Positions 9,511 to 17,632 of a stretch of 64,000 nucleotides of DNA are shown here, piece by piece. Origin of the DNA: Plantibacter sp. Leaf314. GTDB lineage: Bacteria > Actinomycetota > Actinomycetes > Actinomycetales > Microbacteriaceae. Position numbers and translations under genes: made by a program. The notes beneath the pieces were generated by a model. It had not been told where the DNA came from, made no database searches, and saw only the letters and a list, made by a program, of their open reading frames with translations. The stretch is from NCBI RefSeq assembly GCF_001423185.1, contig NZ_LMOB01000001.1, positions 947,437 to 1,011,436 of the forward strand, read 5' to 3'. How positions within the stretch are numbered: the stretch's first letter is position 1; each line of letters starts with the position of its first letter.

Positions 9511-10080
9511 ATGTCGATCCTGCGAACCATTCCCGAAGCCGATGCCGATGCGACGACGGCCGCGCTGTACGACGACGACATCGCCGACCAGGGCTTCGTC
9601 GCTGCGCACACGAAGGTGATGGCGTTGAACCCCGAGGCGTACGCCGCTTGGGAGGCGCTGATCGGGACGATCGCCCGGCCGCTCGGCAAGCGACGCTACG
9701 AGCTCGTGACGCTCGCCGCGGCGCGAGGGACACGGTCACGACATTGCCGTCTCGCTCACGGCAGGAAGTCGCTTTCCCTGTTCAGCGAAGACCAGCTCGT
9801 GCGCATCGCAACCGACTATCGTGACGCCGGCCTGAGCCCCGCTGAGGTTGCGATGATGGCCTTCGCGGAACGGGTGGGTCGCGACTCGGACCGGATGACC
9901 GACGCCGACAGCCTGACCCTGCGCGAGCACGGCTTCTCCGATCGGGAGATCCTCGACATCGCCCTCGCCGCTGCCGCCCGCAACTATTACAGCCGGGCGC
10001 TCCAGGCACTTGCGGTCGACGTCGACGTTCCTCACGACATCGGACCCGAACTGCGCGACGCACTCGTGCAGGGCCTCTGA
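9511..10080 (+). CDS. AhpD-like / carboxymuconolactone decarboxylase-family protein
   Basis: Helical protein of about 189 residues resembling the AhpD-like peroxidase-related family. The conserved region is RRYELVTLAAARGTRSRHCRLAH followed by DYRDAGLSPAEVAMMAFAE and the C-terminal ILDIALAAAARNYYSRALQAL. Active members carry a CxxC pair before the histidine (CxxCxxxH). Here only one cysteine is present (SRHCRLAH), the first being replaced by arginine or serine, so classical two-cysteine reductase chemistry is doubtful. ATG 9511 is preferred over GTG 9502 because the AGGTGG stretch is then the ribosome binding site. It converges with the abcF gene, 13 bases apart. Confidence 0.8.
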   Translation: MSILRTIPEADADATTAALYDDDIADQGFVAAHTKVMALNPEAYAAWEALIGTIARPLGKRRYELVTLAAARGTRSRHCRLAHGRKSLSLFSEDQLVRIATDYRDAGLSPAEVAMMAFAERVGRDSDRMTDADSLTLREHGFSDREILDIALAAAARNYYSRALQALAVDVDVPHDIGPELRDALVQGL

Positions 10081-10093
10081 GCCCCGCCGAGCA

Positions 10094-11749
10094 CTAGTGC
10101 TCCGTGACCTGCCCCGCCTCGACGACCCAACGGCGCTCGATGCGGACGGTGTCGAGCATGCGTCGGTCGTGGGTCACGAGCAGGAGCGTCCCCTCGTAGC
10201 TCTCGAGCGCCTCCTCGAGCTGTTCGATGGCGGCGAGGTCGAGGTGGTTCGTCGGTTCGTCGAGGACGAGCAGGTTCACGCCGGTGGCCTGCAGCACGGC
10301 GAGCCCGGCTCTGGTGCGCTCTCCCGGCGACAGCTCGTCGACCGGGCGGTTGACGTGGTCGGCCTTCAACCCGAACTTGGCCAGCAACGTCCGGACCTCC
10401 CCCGGCGACAGTTCGGGCACGATCGCCTCGAACCGGTCCGCGAGCGGCTCCGAGCCGACGAGCAGTGAGCGAGCCTGGTCGATCTCGCCGATGCGCACAC
10501 TCGATCCGAGGCTCGCCGTGCCCTCGTCGGGCGTCCGGCGGCCGAGCAGCGTCGCGAGCAGCGTCGACTTCCCCGCACCGTTCGGACCGGTGATGCCGAT
10601 CCGGTCGCCGACGTTCACCTGGAGCGACAGCGGACCGAGCCGGAAGTCGCCCTGCTGCACCACGGCCTGCGACAGGGTCGCGACCACCGTGCTCGAGCGC
10701 GGTGCGCTCCCGATGGTGAACTGCAGCTGCCACTCCTTGCGAGGTTCCTCCACCTCGTCGAGGCGGGCGATGCGGCTCTCCATCTGGCGGACCTTCTGCG
10801 CCTGCTTCTCGGAGGACTCCGCTGAGGCCTTCCGGCGGATCTTGTCGTTGTCCGGTGCCTTCTTCATGGCGTTGCGGACGCCCTGGCTGGACCACTCCCG
10901 CTGCACCCGAGCACGGCCGACGAGGTCCGCCTTCTTGTCCGCGAACTCGTCGTACGCGTCGCGGGCATGCCGTCTGGCGACCTCGCGTTCCTCGAGGTAG
11001 GCCTCGTACCCACCGCCGAAGACGCGGTTGCTCTGCTGCGCGAGGTCGAGCTCGAGCACGCGGGTGACGCAGCGGGCGAGGAACTCGCGGTCATGGCTGA
11101 CGAGCACGACGCCGCCGCGGAGCCCCTGCACGAAGCGTTCGAGTCGTTCCAGACCGTCGAGGTCGAGGTCGTTCGTCGGTTCGTCGAGCAGCACGATGTC
11201 GAAGCGCGACAGCAGGAGCGCGGCGAGTCCGACCCGGGCGGCCTGACCTCCGGACAGCGACGTCATCATGGTGGACGACACGTCGGCGTCGAGGTCCAGT
11301 CCGAGGTCGGCGAGCACCGCCGGGATCCGTTCCTCGAGGTCGGCTGCGCCGCTCGCCAGCCAACGGTCGAGGGCGGCGGAGTAGACGTCGGCCGGGTCCT
11401 CGCCGGCCTGGGGCGGTTCGGCGAGCGCCGCCGCCGCCGCGTCCATCGCCTCGGTCGCTGCGGCACACCCGGTGCGTCGGGCGATGTACGCGGCGACGCT
11501 TTCACCGACGACGCGCTCGTGTTCCTGCGGGAGGGATCCGACGAAGGCGTCCGACGGCGACAGGGTGATCGTGCCGGCCTGCGGTTCGAGGGAGCCGCCG
11601 AGCATCTGGAGCAGCGTGGACTTACCGGCCCCGTTCATCCCGACGACGCCGATGACGTCACCCGGCGCGACCGTCAGATCCAGGCTGTCGAACAGGGTGC
11701 GGTGGCCATGTCCGCCGGCGAGGCCTTGGGCGACGAGCGTTGCAGTCAT
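10094..11749 (-). CDS. ABC-F family ATP-binding protein (ribosome-associated)
   Basis: 551-residue protein with two ABC ATPase domains and no membrane segments. Walker A motifs are GMNGAGKS (about 37-44) and GPNGAGKS (about 370). Signature motifs are SLSGGQAARVGL and LSPGERTRAGL, and the Walker B regions are VLLDEPTNDLD and LVLDEPTNHLD. The domains are joined by a charged linker (KKADLVGRARVQREW, KIRRKASAESSEKQAQKVRQ). This is ABC-F architecture; such proteins act on the ribosome, either as translation factors (EttA/Uup type) or for antibiotic target protection. Which of these applies cannot be told from sequence alone. It is a single gene facing away from the ice-binding gene. Confidence 0.93.
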   Translation of the reverse strand: MTATLVAQGLAGGHGHRTLFDSLDLTVAPGDVIGVVGMNGAGKSTLLQMLGGSLEPQAGTITLSPSDAFVGSLPQEHERVVGESVAAYIARRTGCAAATEAMDAAAAALAEPPQAGEDPADVYSAALDRWLASGAADLEERIPAVLADLGLDLDADVSSTMMTSLSGGQAARVGLAALLLSRFDIVLLDEPTNDLDLDGLERLERFVQGLRGGVVLVSHDREFLARCVTRVLELDLAQQSNRVFGGGYEAYLEEREVARRHARDAYDEFADKKADLVGRARVQREWSSQGVRNAMKKAPDNDKIRRKASAESSEKQAQKVRQMESRIARLDEVEEPRKEWQLQFTIGSAPRSSTVVATLSQAVVQQGDFRLGPLSLQVNVGDRIGITGPNGAGKSTLLATLLGRRTPDEGTASLGSSVRIGEIDQARSLLVGSEPLADRFEAIVPELSPGEVRTLLAKFGLKADHVNRPVDELSPGERTRAGLAVLQATGVNLLVLDEPTNHLDLAAIEQLEEALESYEGTLLLVTHDRRMLDTVRIERRWVVEAGQVTEH

Positions 11750-11817
11750 CCTGCAATCGTCTCATTCCGGCGGACGAACCCTGACCGTTCATTCCGCGCC
11801 AGGCGCGCGCGTGCGCC

Positions 11818-11847
11818 CGCATAGCACAACATCACGATTGAGTACAA
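11818..11847 (-). promoter_or_regulatory. Candidate sigma-70-type promoter for the ABC-F gene
   Basis: Minus strand TTGTAC (11842-11847), an 18-base spacer and TATGCG (11818-11823) would start a transcript about 60 bases before the gene. The -35 match is fair and the -10 match weak. Confidence 0.35.
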
Positions 11848-11958
11848 TCCACCCCGCTACGGGTCGCGGCACCCCCCATTGGTGTTACACAGGGAGCAGT
11901 TGCGGTTGATGTCGCCATCCTCTTGGCTTCGCGCCCCTCCCACACGGAAGGGGCACGC

Positions 11959-13242
11959 ATGCGCCTCGAATTCTCTCCACCCACCCGATGCGCCAGACCC
12001 GGTCGCCTGCGCACTCGCCTCTTCGGTGCAGCGGCAATCGTCACCGTCGGGCTCCTGGCCATCGGTACCGCACCCGCGAACGCCGCGACCACGATCGACG
12101 GCCCGATCTTCCTCGGCACGGCTGCCGATTACGGCGTCCTCGCATCCTCGGCCATCACCAACACCGGCGCGACCACGATCAACGGAGACCTCGGGCTGAG
12201 CCCGGACAGCTCCGTGACGGGCTTCCCGCCGGGCATCGTCAACGGCACCCAGAACGTGACGAACGAGCCCGCCGCCCTCGCGAAGGACGACCTCCTCACC
12301 GCGATGGGCGTCGCCTCCAGCCTCACGCCAGACCCCCAGCAGGTCGGCGATCTCACCGGCCTCGACCTCGACCCCGGCGTCTACGCCGGCGGAGAGATCT
12401 CCCTCACCGGGAACGTGACGCTCACCGGCACTGCTGAGTCGGTCTGGGTCTTCCAGGCGGCCAGCACCCTGAAGACCGGCACCAGCTCCTCGGTCACCCT
12501 CGTCGGCGGCGCGAGCGCCTGCAACGTGTTCTGGCGCGTCGGCAGCTCGGCCACCCTCGACGGCGGCGGGCCCTTCGTCGGTACGATCCTCGCGGACGCG
12601 TCGATCTCCACGGGATCCGGCACGGTCGTCGAAGGACGCCTGCTCGCGTCCACCGGCGCGGTCACGCTCATCAACACCGTGATCACCCGTCCTGTCGGCT
12701 GTGACGACGGCAGCGGATCTGAAGTGACGACGAGCCCCGAGATCACCTCGGCTCCTCTGCCCGGAGGGACGGTCGGCACGACGTACGACAGCACGGTCAC
12801 CTCGACCGGTAGCCCGGACGCCACCTACACCGTCACCTCGGGTGCCCTTCCCCCGGGTCTCGTCCTCGACAGTGTGACCGGCACCGTGAGCGGCACCCCG
12901 ACGACTCCCGGCAGCTACCCCGTCACCGTCACCGCCAGTAACGGCACCGCACCCGACGACACGATCGAATCGACGATCGTGATCCAGCCCTTGGTGCCGC
13001 CGGTCGTCGTCCCTCCGGTCGTCACCCCGCCCGTGGTCACCCCGGTGATCCCGCCGGTCTCCCCGCCGGTGAACGCCCAGCCGAACACCCCGACGGTCCC
13101 GGTCAGCGACATCGACCGCCTGGCTGAAACGGGTGTGAACGGGACGCTCATCGTGGCCGTCGGTGCATCTCTGCTGCTGCTCGGCATCCTCGTCGCCGTC
13201 GGCTCGGTGTTCCTCCGCCGCCGTCGCGCAATGGACAACTGA
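11959..13242 (+). CDS. Cell-wall-anchored ice-binding-like protein (DUF3494) with sortase motif
   Basis: 427-residue surface protein. It has a signal peptide (residues 1-42, hydrophobic LFGAAAIVTVGLLAIG, cleavage near APANA-AT), then a DUF3494 / ice-binding-protein domain (about 50-245), recognised from AADYGVLASSAITNTG, INGDLGLSPDSSVTGFPPG, DLDPGVYAGGEISLTG and SVWVFQAASTL. A putative Ig-like domain follows (about 250-335, ALPPGLVLDSVTGTVSGTP), then a Pro/Val spacer, and finally LAETG (388-392), a hydrophobic helix and an RRRR tail. The last part is an actinobacterial sortase signal of the LAXTG type. DUF3494 proteins bind ice crystals and are frequent in cold-adapted or plant-surface bacteria; here the protein would be displayed on the wall. 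Start ATG 11959 has GAAGGGG upstream. Ice binding itself is inferred from the family. Confidence 0.9.
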   Translation: MRLEFSPPTRCARPGRLRTRLFGAAAIVTVGLLAIGTAPANAATTIDGPIFLGTAADYGVLASSAITNTGATTINGDLGLSPDSSVTGFPPGIVNGTQNVTNEPAALAKDDLLTAMGVASSLTPDPQQVGDLTGLDLDPGVYAGGEISLTGNVTLTGTAESVWVFQAASTLKTGTSSSVTLVGGASACNVFWRVGSSATLDGGGPFVGTILADASISTGSGTVVEGRLLASTGAVTLINTVITRPVGCDDGSGSEVTTSPEITSAPLPGGTVGTTYDSTVTSTGSPDATYTVTSGALPPGLVLDSVTGTVSGTPTTPGSYPVTVTASNGTAPDDTIESTIVIQPLVPPVVVPPVVTPPVVTPVIPPVSPPVNAQPNTPTVPVSDIDRLAETGVNGTLIVAVGASLLLLGILVAVGSVFLRRRRAMDN

Positions 13243-13287
13243 TCCACGCTGGTCTGTGGTCCGACGCCGCCCCCGTAGGCTGAGGGC

Positions 13288-13635
13288 ATGGACCACAAGC
13301 AGCTGCGCTCCTTCGTCGCCTCCGCGGAAACGCTCCACTTCGCGAAGGCGGCGAAGGAGCTTGGTGTGCCACGCAGCACCGTCGTCGCCGATGTCCGGAA
13401 GCTCGAGGAGATCCTCGGCGCGGAGCTGTTCGCCCGCGACGTCGAATCCACCCAGCTGACCGATGCCGGCTCCGCGTTCCTCATCGACGCCCGGCGCCAG
13501 CTCGACGCCTCGGCTGCGGCCGCCGCCAAGTCGGCTCCGGCCCCGGGCGGCAAGGCCAAGGCGAACAAGGGCAAGGGCCGCGCTCCGAAGGTCAAGGGCG
13601 AGCCGCTGCCGTACAAGAAGCGCCAGGGTCGCTGA
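13288..13635 (+). CDS. Minimal LysR-type helix-turn-helix protein with basic tail
   Basis: 115-residue protein. Residues 1-65 match the winged HTH of LysR regulators (DHKQLRSFVASAETLHFAKAA, then VRKLEEILGAELFARD, LTDAGSAFLIDARRQL, where LysR proteins normally have the linker helix). The effector-binding domain of about 200 residues is completely absent. Instead the protein ends in an Ala/Gly/Lys/Arg-rich tail (KAKANKGKGRAPKVKGEPLP) that is strongly basic. There is no sign of a frameshift: downstream DNA codes for no LysR domain. It could be a small DNA-binding or nucleoid-type protein. It lies 45 bases after the ice-binding gene and may be cotranscribed with it. Confidence 0.8.
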   Translation: MDHKQLRSFVASAETLHFAKAAKELGVPRSTVVADVRKLEEILGAELFARDVESTQLTDAGSAFLIDARRQLDASAAAAAKSAPAPGGKAKANKGKGRAPKVKGEPLPYKKRQGR

Positions 13636-13677
13636 GCCCGAGGCCGTTCGGCAAGCCCCGGCTGCAAGGGAGCTCGG

Positions 13678-14847
13678 TCAGCGATCGAGCGACTCGGACT
13701 CGGTGTGCGCGAGCCGCAGGAGTTCACCACGCCGCTCCGCCTCGCCCCTCGCCGACCGTGCCGCGGCCGTGAGCCTGGCGACGGGAAGCGGCGGTTCAGG
13801 ATCGATCGCGGCGCCGAGTTTCGCGGCGCCGGCAAACCCGTCGAGGTGCACGACGACCGCCTCCCGGTACCCGGCTGCGATACCGGTGGAGAGGTCACGC
13901 AGGCCCGCCACACCGACGGGCCCGTCCTCGACCGCCATCGCGACGAGCACGATCCCCCCGCGCACGCGGGTGCAGACGGCGCCCGACGGGAGCTCACGGA
14001 ACACGGCCTCGGCGAGCAGCGCCTCGAGTTCTCCGGCCGAAGCCAGACCGTAGGCACGCCGCAGGTCCCCGTACCCGTCGATGGCCACCTCGACGACGGC
14101 GAGCCGTTCGCCCGGCTCGAGCGTCGTCCGGAGCGCGGTCGCCTCGACTTCGAAGGCCCGGCGACCCACGGTGCGGATGCCCTCGCGTTCGGAGGCGAGC
14201 CGCTCCTTGCGCTCCCATGAGCGGAGCAGGACGAGGCCGACGGCGACCAGGACCACGAAGACGAGGTTCAGGTAGGTCACGAAGGCGGTGCCGAAGATCC
14301 GCTCGAACGCCTCCGAATGCGGACCCGCAGCGATATACACCACCAGGCGGACCGCGGTGAACGCCGCGTGCAGGCTGAGGACGATCACGAGCACGAGCGA
14401 CGCCGAGGCCGTTCGCATCCGACCGCGTCGGGCCTCGAACACCACCAGCAGCGACAGGACGATCAGCGAGCCGAGCCGGGCGATCGTGCCGGCCCACTCG
14501 GGATCGTCGGTGGGGTCCAGGACGGCCGAGAGCGCCGTCACGCCGACGACGAGCGTTCCGAGGAGCACCAGGCTGCGTCGTCCGTTGAACAGCCGACAGC
14601 CCACCCACAGGGCGGCGATCGCGGCGACCATCGAGGCGTTGGCGATGGCGACGATCCACACGGAGTCACCGTTGAGGGTGGCGGCGAGGTAGCTGACCGC
14701 CGAGAGGAGCGTCGTGGCAAACCCGGACATCCAGGCGGCCATGTGGCGGCCGGCGAGGGTGCGCGCGCTGTCGAGCGCGTAGAAGATCCCGCACGCGGCG
14801 CAGACGATCACTGCGACGACCAGCATGCTCGCCAGATCGATCGTCAC
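13678..14847 (-). CDS. Membrane protein with degenerate GGDEF domain
   Basis: 389 residues. The first about 210 contain six or seven transmembrane helices. A cytoplasmic domain follows whose layout resembles GGDEF: RRAFEVEATALRTTL, VVEVAIDGYGDLRRAYG (position of the usual LDIDHFKxINDxyG), and TRVRGGIVLVAM at about 293-304 where RxGGDEFxxL would stand. The catalytic DEF is replaced by IVL, so diguanylate cyclase activity is unlikely. It may be a sensor, a c-di-GMP/GTP-binding pseudo-enzyme, or structural. It is a monocistronic gene pointing toward the small LysR-like gene (convergent). Confidence 0.8.
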   Translation of the reverse strand: MTIDLASMLVVAVIVCAACGIFYALDSARTLAGRHMAAWMSGFATTLLSAVSYLAATLNGDSVWIVAIANASMVAAIAALWVGCRLFNGRRSLVLLGTLVVGVTALSAVLDPTDDPEWAGTIARLGSLIVLSLLVVFEARRGRMRTASASLVLVIVLSLHAAFTAVRLVVYIAAGPHSEAFERIFGTAFVTYLNLVFVVLVAVGLVLLRSWERKERLASEREGIRTVGRRAFEVEATALRTTLEPGERLAVVEVAIDGYGDLRRAYGLASAGELEALLAEAVFRELPSGAVCTRVRGGIVLVAMAVEDGPVGVAGLRDLSTGIAAGYREAVVVHLDGFAGAAKLGAAIDPEPPLPVARLTAAARSARGEAERRGELLRLAHTESESLDR

Positions 14848-14969
14848 CGCTTGCCTCCTGGAGGCGCCGGTTCGCGTGACGCCTTATCGAGCGTACCGCC
14901 CGTTTCGGCCCGCGGCGCGGCAGTGCGCGGCCGTCGCGGTGTGCACGTGTGACGTGCCACCATCGATCC

Positions 14970-15488
14970 ATGCGTGCATCGCCTGTCCGACCGGTCGCCG
15001 TCCGTGCGACCGCGTTCCGCGGCACGTCCCGATGGCGGCGACGGCCGGTACGGTTCGTCGGCTACGACGCGCTCCTGCCGAACGGATCCGTCCAGTTCGA
15101 CGTGGATCTCGCCTGGGGCATGCCCGCGCATCCGGCGGATGCCTCCACCCGCGACGTGAACGTCCATGACCGCTGCCCCGAGGTCGGAGCCGGGCCGTGG
15201 GTCGACGGGTTCGGGCGAGCCGTCGACGGGCCCGTCGACGCCGGACCACCGCTCAGCGCGCGGCGCCGAGCGCGCCCGCGACCCACCGACCTGCCCCGTC
15301 GCCGCGCGTCGGCGAAGTCCGGGCGCCGCTGGCGCGCCGGGCTCGGCGTGGCCGCGATCGGCCTCGGCATCCTGATCGTCGTCGGGCCGCTCCGCGACAC
15401 CCCCGCGGGCTTTGTCGGGGTGGTCTGCGCCCTCGCCGGGCTCGCAGCCCTCCTGGACTTGATCCCCCGCGCCGGACGCTGGTGGTGA
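14970..15488 (+). CDS. Hypothetical protein with C-terminal membrane segments
   Basis: 172 residues from ATG 14970. I do not recognise it. The N-terminal part is Arg/Pro-rich and polar. The C-terminal about 50 residues are hydrophobic (AGLGVAAIGLGILIVVG and GFVGVVCALAGLAALLD), predicted as two transmembrane helices with a short loop, followed by PRAGRWW. The membrane hairpin resembles the short DUF2892-type modules, but the similarity is weak. No clear ribosome binding site is seen. The opposite strand is also open over much of this region but gives low-complexity shadow protein, so this reading is preferred. Confidence 0.45.
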   Translation: MRASPVRPVAVRATAFRGTSRWRRRPVRFVGYDALLPNGSVQFDVDLAWGMPAHPADASTRDVNVHDRCPEVGAGPWVDGFGRAVDGPVDAGPPLSARRRARPRPTDLPRRRASAKSGRRWRAGLGVAAIGLGILIVVGPLRDTPAGFVGVVCALAGLAALLDLIPRAGRWW

Positions 15489-15538
15489 CCGAGGAGCCAA
15501 CGCCTCCGGCCGTCGGCGGTTGCCGGGAAGATAGAGCT

Positions 15539-16252
15539 ATGACAGATCCGAGCGAGGAGTTCCGTTTCTTCGAGGACGCCCTTCGACTCCTCGGCAACGA
15601 CGTGCAGTCCGATCTCGCCTCTCGAGGATGGGCGGTCACCGACCTCAGGGTCCCCGACGGCCAGCCTCTCGAGTGGTTCTGGCCTCCGACGGCACCGGTC
15701 GGTTACGGCGGTCTGCCGGACTGGAGCGACGAGGTCATGCGGCGCCGGCCACAGATGCACGGACCGCGACACACCCCGTGGCGGGTACCGACCAGAATCA
15801 CGAACACCATGAACGGGTGGCGAGTCGAGTACGGCGAGGCGATCGCCCAGGAACCGGATGCGGTGGCGGGATACGCGGACGACGCGTCGCTCCTCGCAGA
15901 CCTCGAACGCATCGAGTGCTGGCCGATGAACCTCGACGAGGCTCGCCTGATCCGGAGGGAACGCCTCTTCGCCGTCACCACGGCGCTCGCGCAGGATGCC
16001 CACTACCAGGGCTTCACGGTGACCGAGCCGTACAGCAGCCGCATCAGCGCCATCCGACCTCACCTGATGTTCGAACGGAGTCGCGCTGTCGGACTCGCTG
16101 ACACCGCCCCTCCTTCAACTCCTCGCCCGCGAGGTGACCTTGCCGCGCACATGAATCTGATCGACGCCGAGGCGTGGGCGTCCGCAGTGCGCACGGCGCG
16201 CGCCGGCGGCGAGGGGTGGGGCGTCAGCGGTCCCGAAAGGCCGCGCGTGTAG
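15539..16252 (+). CDS. Hypothetical soluble protein
   Basis: 237 residues from ATG 15539, not recognised. It is hydrophilic with no signal peptide or membrane helix. The N-terminus is SEEFRFFEDALRLLGND and the middle is Trp/Pro-rich (PLEWFWPPTAPVGYGGLPDW, GPRHTPWRVPTRI). The first about 185 residues have normal codon bias; the C-terminal tail (TAPPSTPRPRGDL onward) is lower in complexity. It starts 50 bases after the preceding hypothetical gene and may be cotranscribed with it. A 174-base stretch without a gene separates it from ychF, which converges. Confidence 0.6.
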   Translation: MTDPSEEFRFFEDALRLLGNDVQSDLASRGWAVTDLRVPDGQPLEWFWPPTAPVGYGGLPDWSDEVMRRRPQMHGPRHTPWRVPTRITNTMNGWRVEYGEAIAQEPDAVAGYADDASLLADLERIECWPMNLDEARLIRRERLFAVTTALAQDAHYQGFTVTEPYSSRISAIRPHLMFERSRAVGLADTAPPSTPRPRGDLAAHMNLIDAEAWASAVRTARAGGEGWGVSGPERPRV

Positions 16253-16426
16253 ATCTCATCTGCCGACCTGCATGCGGGACGCATCCAGAACGGTGACCGG
16301 CTTGCGGGTCGACCCAGTCATGATCGTCCAGCCGCTCCACCTCGTGCTTCGCCTGCTCGGCTGTGACACGGAGCGGTTCCGGCTCAAGGCTCCTGACCGA
16401 CGAGGGACGCTTCTTGCAGCCCTCAC

Positions 16427-17500
16427 CTACACGTTGAAGCGGAACTCCACGACGTCGCCGTCCTGCATGACGTAGTCCTTGCCCTCCATGCGGGCCTTGC
16501 CCTTGGAGCGGGCCTCGGCGACGGAGCCGGTCTCGACCAGGTCGTCGAAGGAGATGACCTCCGCCTTGATGAAGCCCTTCTCGAAGTCCGTGTGGATCAC
16601 CCCGGCAGCCTGCGGTGCCTTCGCACCCTGCGGGATCGTCCACGCGCGCGACTCCTTCGGACCTGCGGTGAGGTAGGTCTGCAGGCCGAGCGTCGAGAAG
16701 CCGATGCGGGCGAGCTGGTCGAGACCGGACTCGGTCTGGCCGGTCGACTCGAGCATCTCGCGGGCGTCGTCCTCATCGAGGTCGACGAGCTCCGACTCGA
16801 GCTTCGCGTCGAGAAACACGGCCTTCGCCGGCGCGACGAGCGCGGCGAGCTCGTCGAGCTTGCCCTGGTCCTGGAGGACGTCCTCGTCGACGTTGAACAC
16901 GTAGATGAACGGCTTGGCCGTGAGGAGGCCGAGCTCCTTGATGGGCGCGAGGTCGATCTTCGTCGCCGAGAGCGGGGTGCCGGCGTTCAGCGCGTCCTGC
17001 GCCTCCTTGGCGGCCGTGAGCACGGAGGGGTCGAGCTTCTTGCCCTTGACCTCCTTCTCGAACCGGGTGACGGCCTTCTCGAGGGTCTCGAGGTCGGCGA
17101 GGATCAGCTCCGTGTTGATCGTCTCCATGTCGGAGGCCGGGTTCACGTCGCCGTCGACGTGCACGACGTCGGGGTCGGCGAAACCGCGGACGACCTGCGC
17201 GATGGCGTCGGCCTCACGGATGTTGGCGAGGAACTTGTTTCCGAGCCCCTCCCCCTCGCTCGCGCCCTTGACGATGCCGGCGATGTCGACGAAGGACACC
17301 GCGGCGGGCAGGATGCGCTCGCTACCGAAGATCTCGGCGAGCTTGCCGAGTCGGGCGTCGGGCAGTTCGACCACGCCGACGTTCGGCTCGATCGTCGCGA
17401 ACGGATAGTTCGCTGCGAGCACGTTGTTGCGCGTGAGCGCATTGAACAGGGTGGACTTGCCGACGTTGGGCAGGCCGACGATGCCGAGAGTAAGAGCCAC
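16427..17500 (-). CDS. ychF: Redox-regulated Obg-like ATPase YchF
   Basis: 357-residue P-loop NTPase of the Obg family with preference for ATP. The G1 motif is GLPNVGKST (residues 8-16), followed by FATIEPNVGVVELPD (switch region) and SFVDIAGIVKGASEGEGLGNKFL (G3). The C-terminus is a TGS-like domain ending in GKDYVMQDGDVVEFRFNV. It is widely conserved and associated with ribosomes and the oxidative stress response. It is a single gene diverging from the exonuclease gene, with 132 bases between starts. Confidence 0.97.
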   Translation of the reverse strand: MALTLGIVGLPNVGKSTLFNALTRNNVLAANYPFATIEPNVGVVELPDARLGKLAEIFGSERILPAAVSFVDIAGIVKGASEGEGLGNKFLANIREADAIAQVVRGFADPDVVHVDGDVNPASDMETINTELILADLETLEKAVTRFEKEVKGKKLDPSVLTAAKEAQDALNAGTPLSATKIDLAPIKELGLLTAKPFIYVFNVDEDVLQDQGKLDELAALVAPAKAVFLDAKLESELVDLDEDDAREMLESTGQTESGLDQLARIGFSTLGLQTYLTAGPKESRAWTIPQGAKAPQAAGVIHTDFEKGFIKAEVISFDDLVETGSVAEARSKGKARMEGKDYVMQDGDVVEFRFNV

Positions 17501-17632
17501 GAGGGTCTATCGTACGCGGCCGAGACGGCCCGTGCGTCGCCGCTCGGATCGGGCGACGGATCGGGCCGGTCGATCGGGCGTGACGCGGCGAGCCGACCGG
17601 GCGGTGTCGGACCCTGGTGCGAGGGTGAGGAC

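Noticed and set aside
14844..15500. Minus-strand reading frame opposite the 14970-15488 gene
   Set aside because: Composition is Asp/Arg/Gly/Pro shadow-like, with no hydrophobic core.
16272..16475. Short plus-strand frame between the 15539 gene and ychF
   Set aside because: 67 codons, no ribosome binding site, overlaps the conserved ychF end; treated as noncoding.
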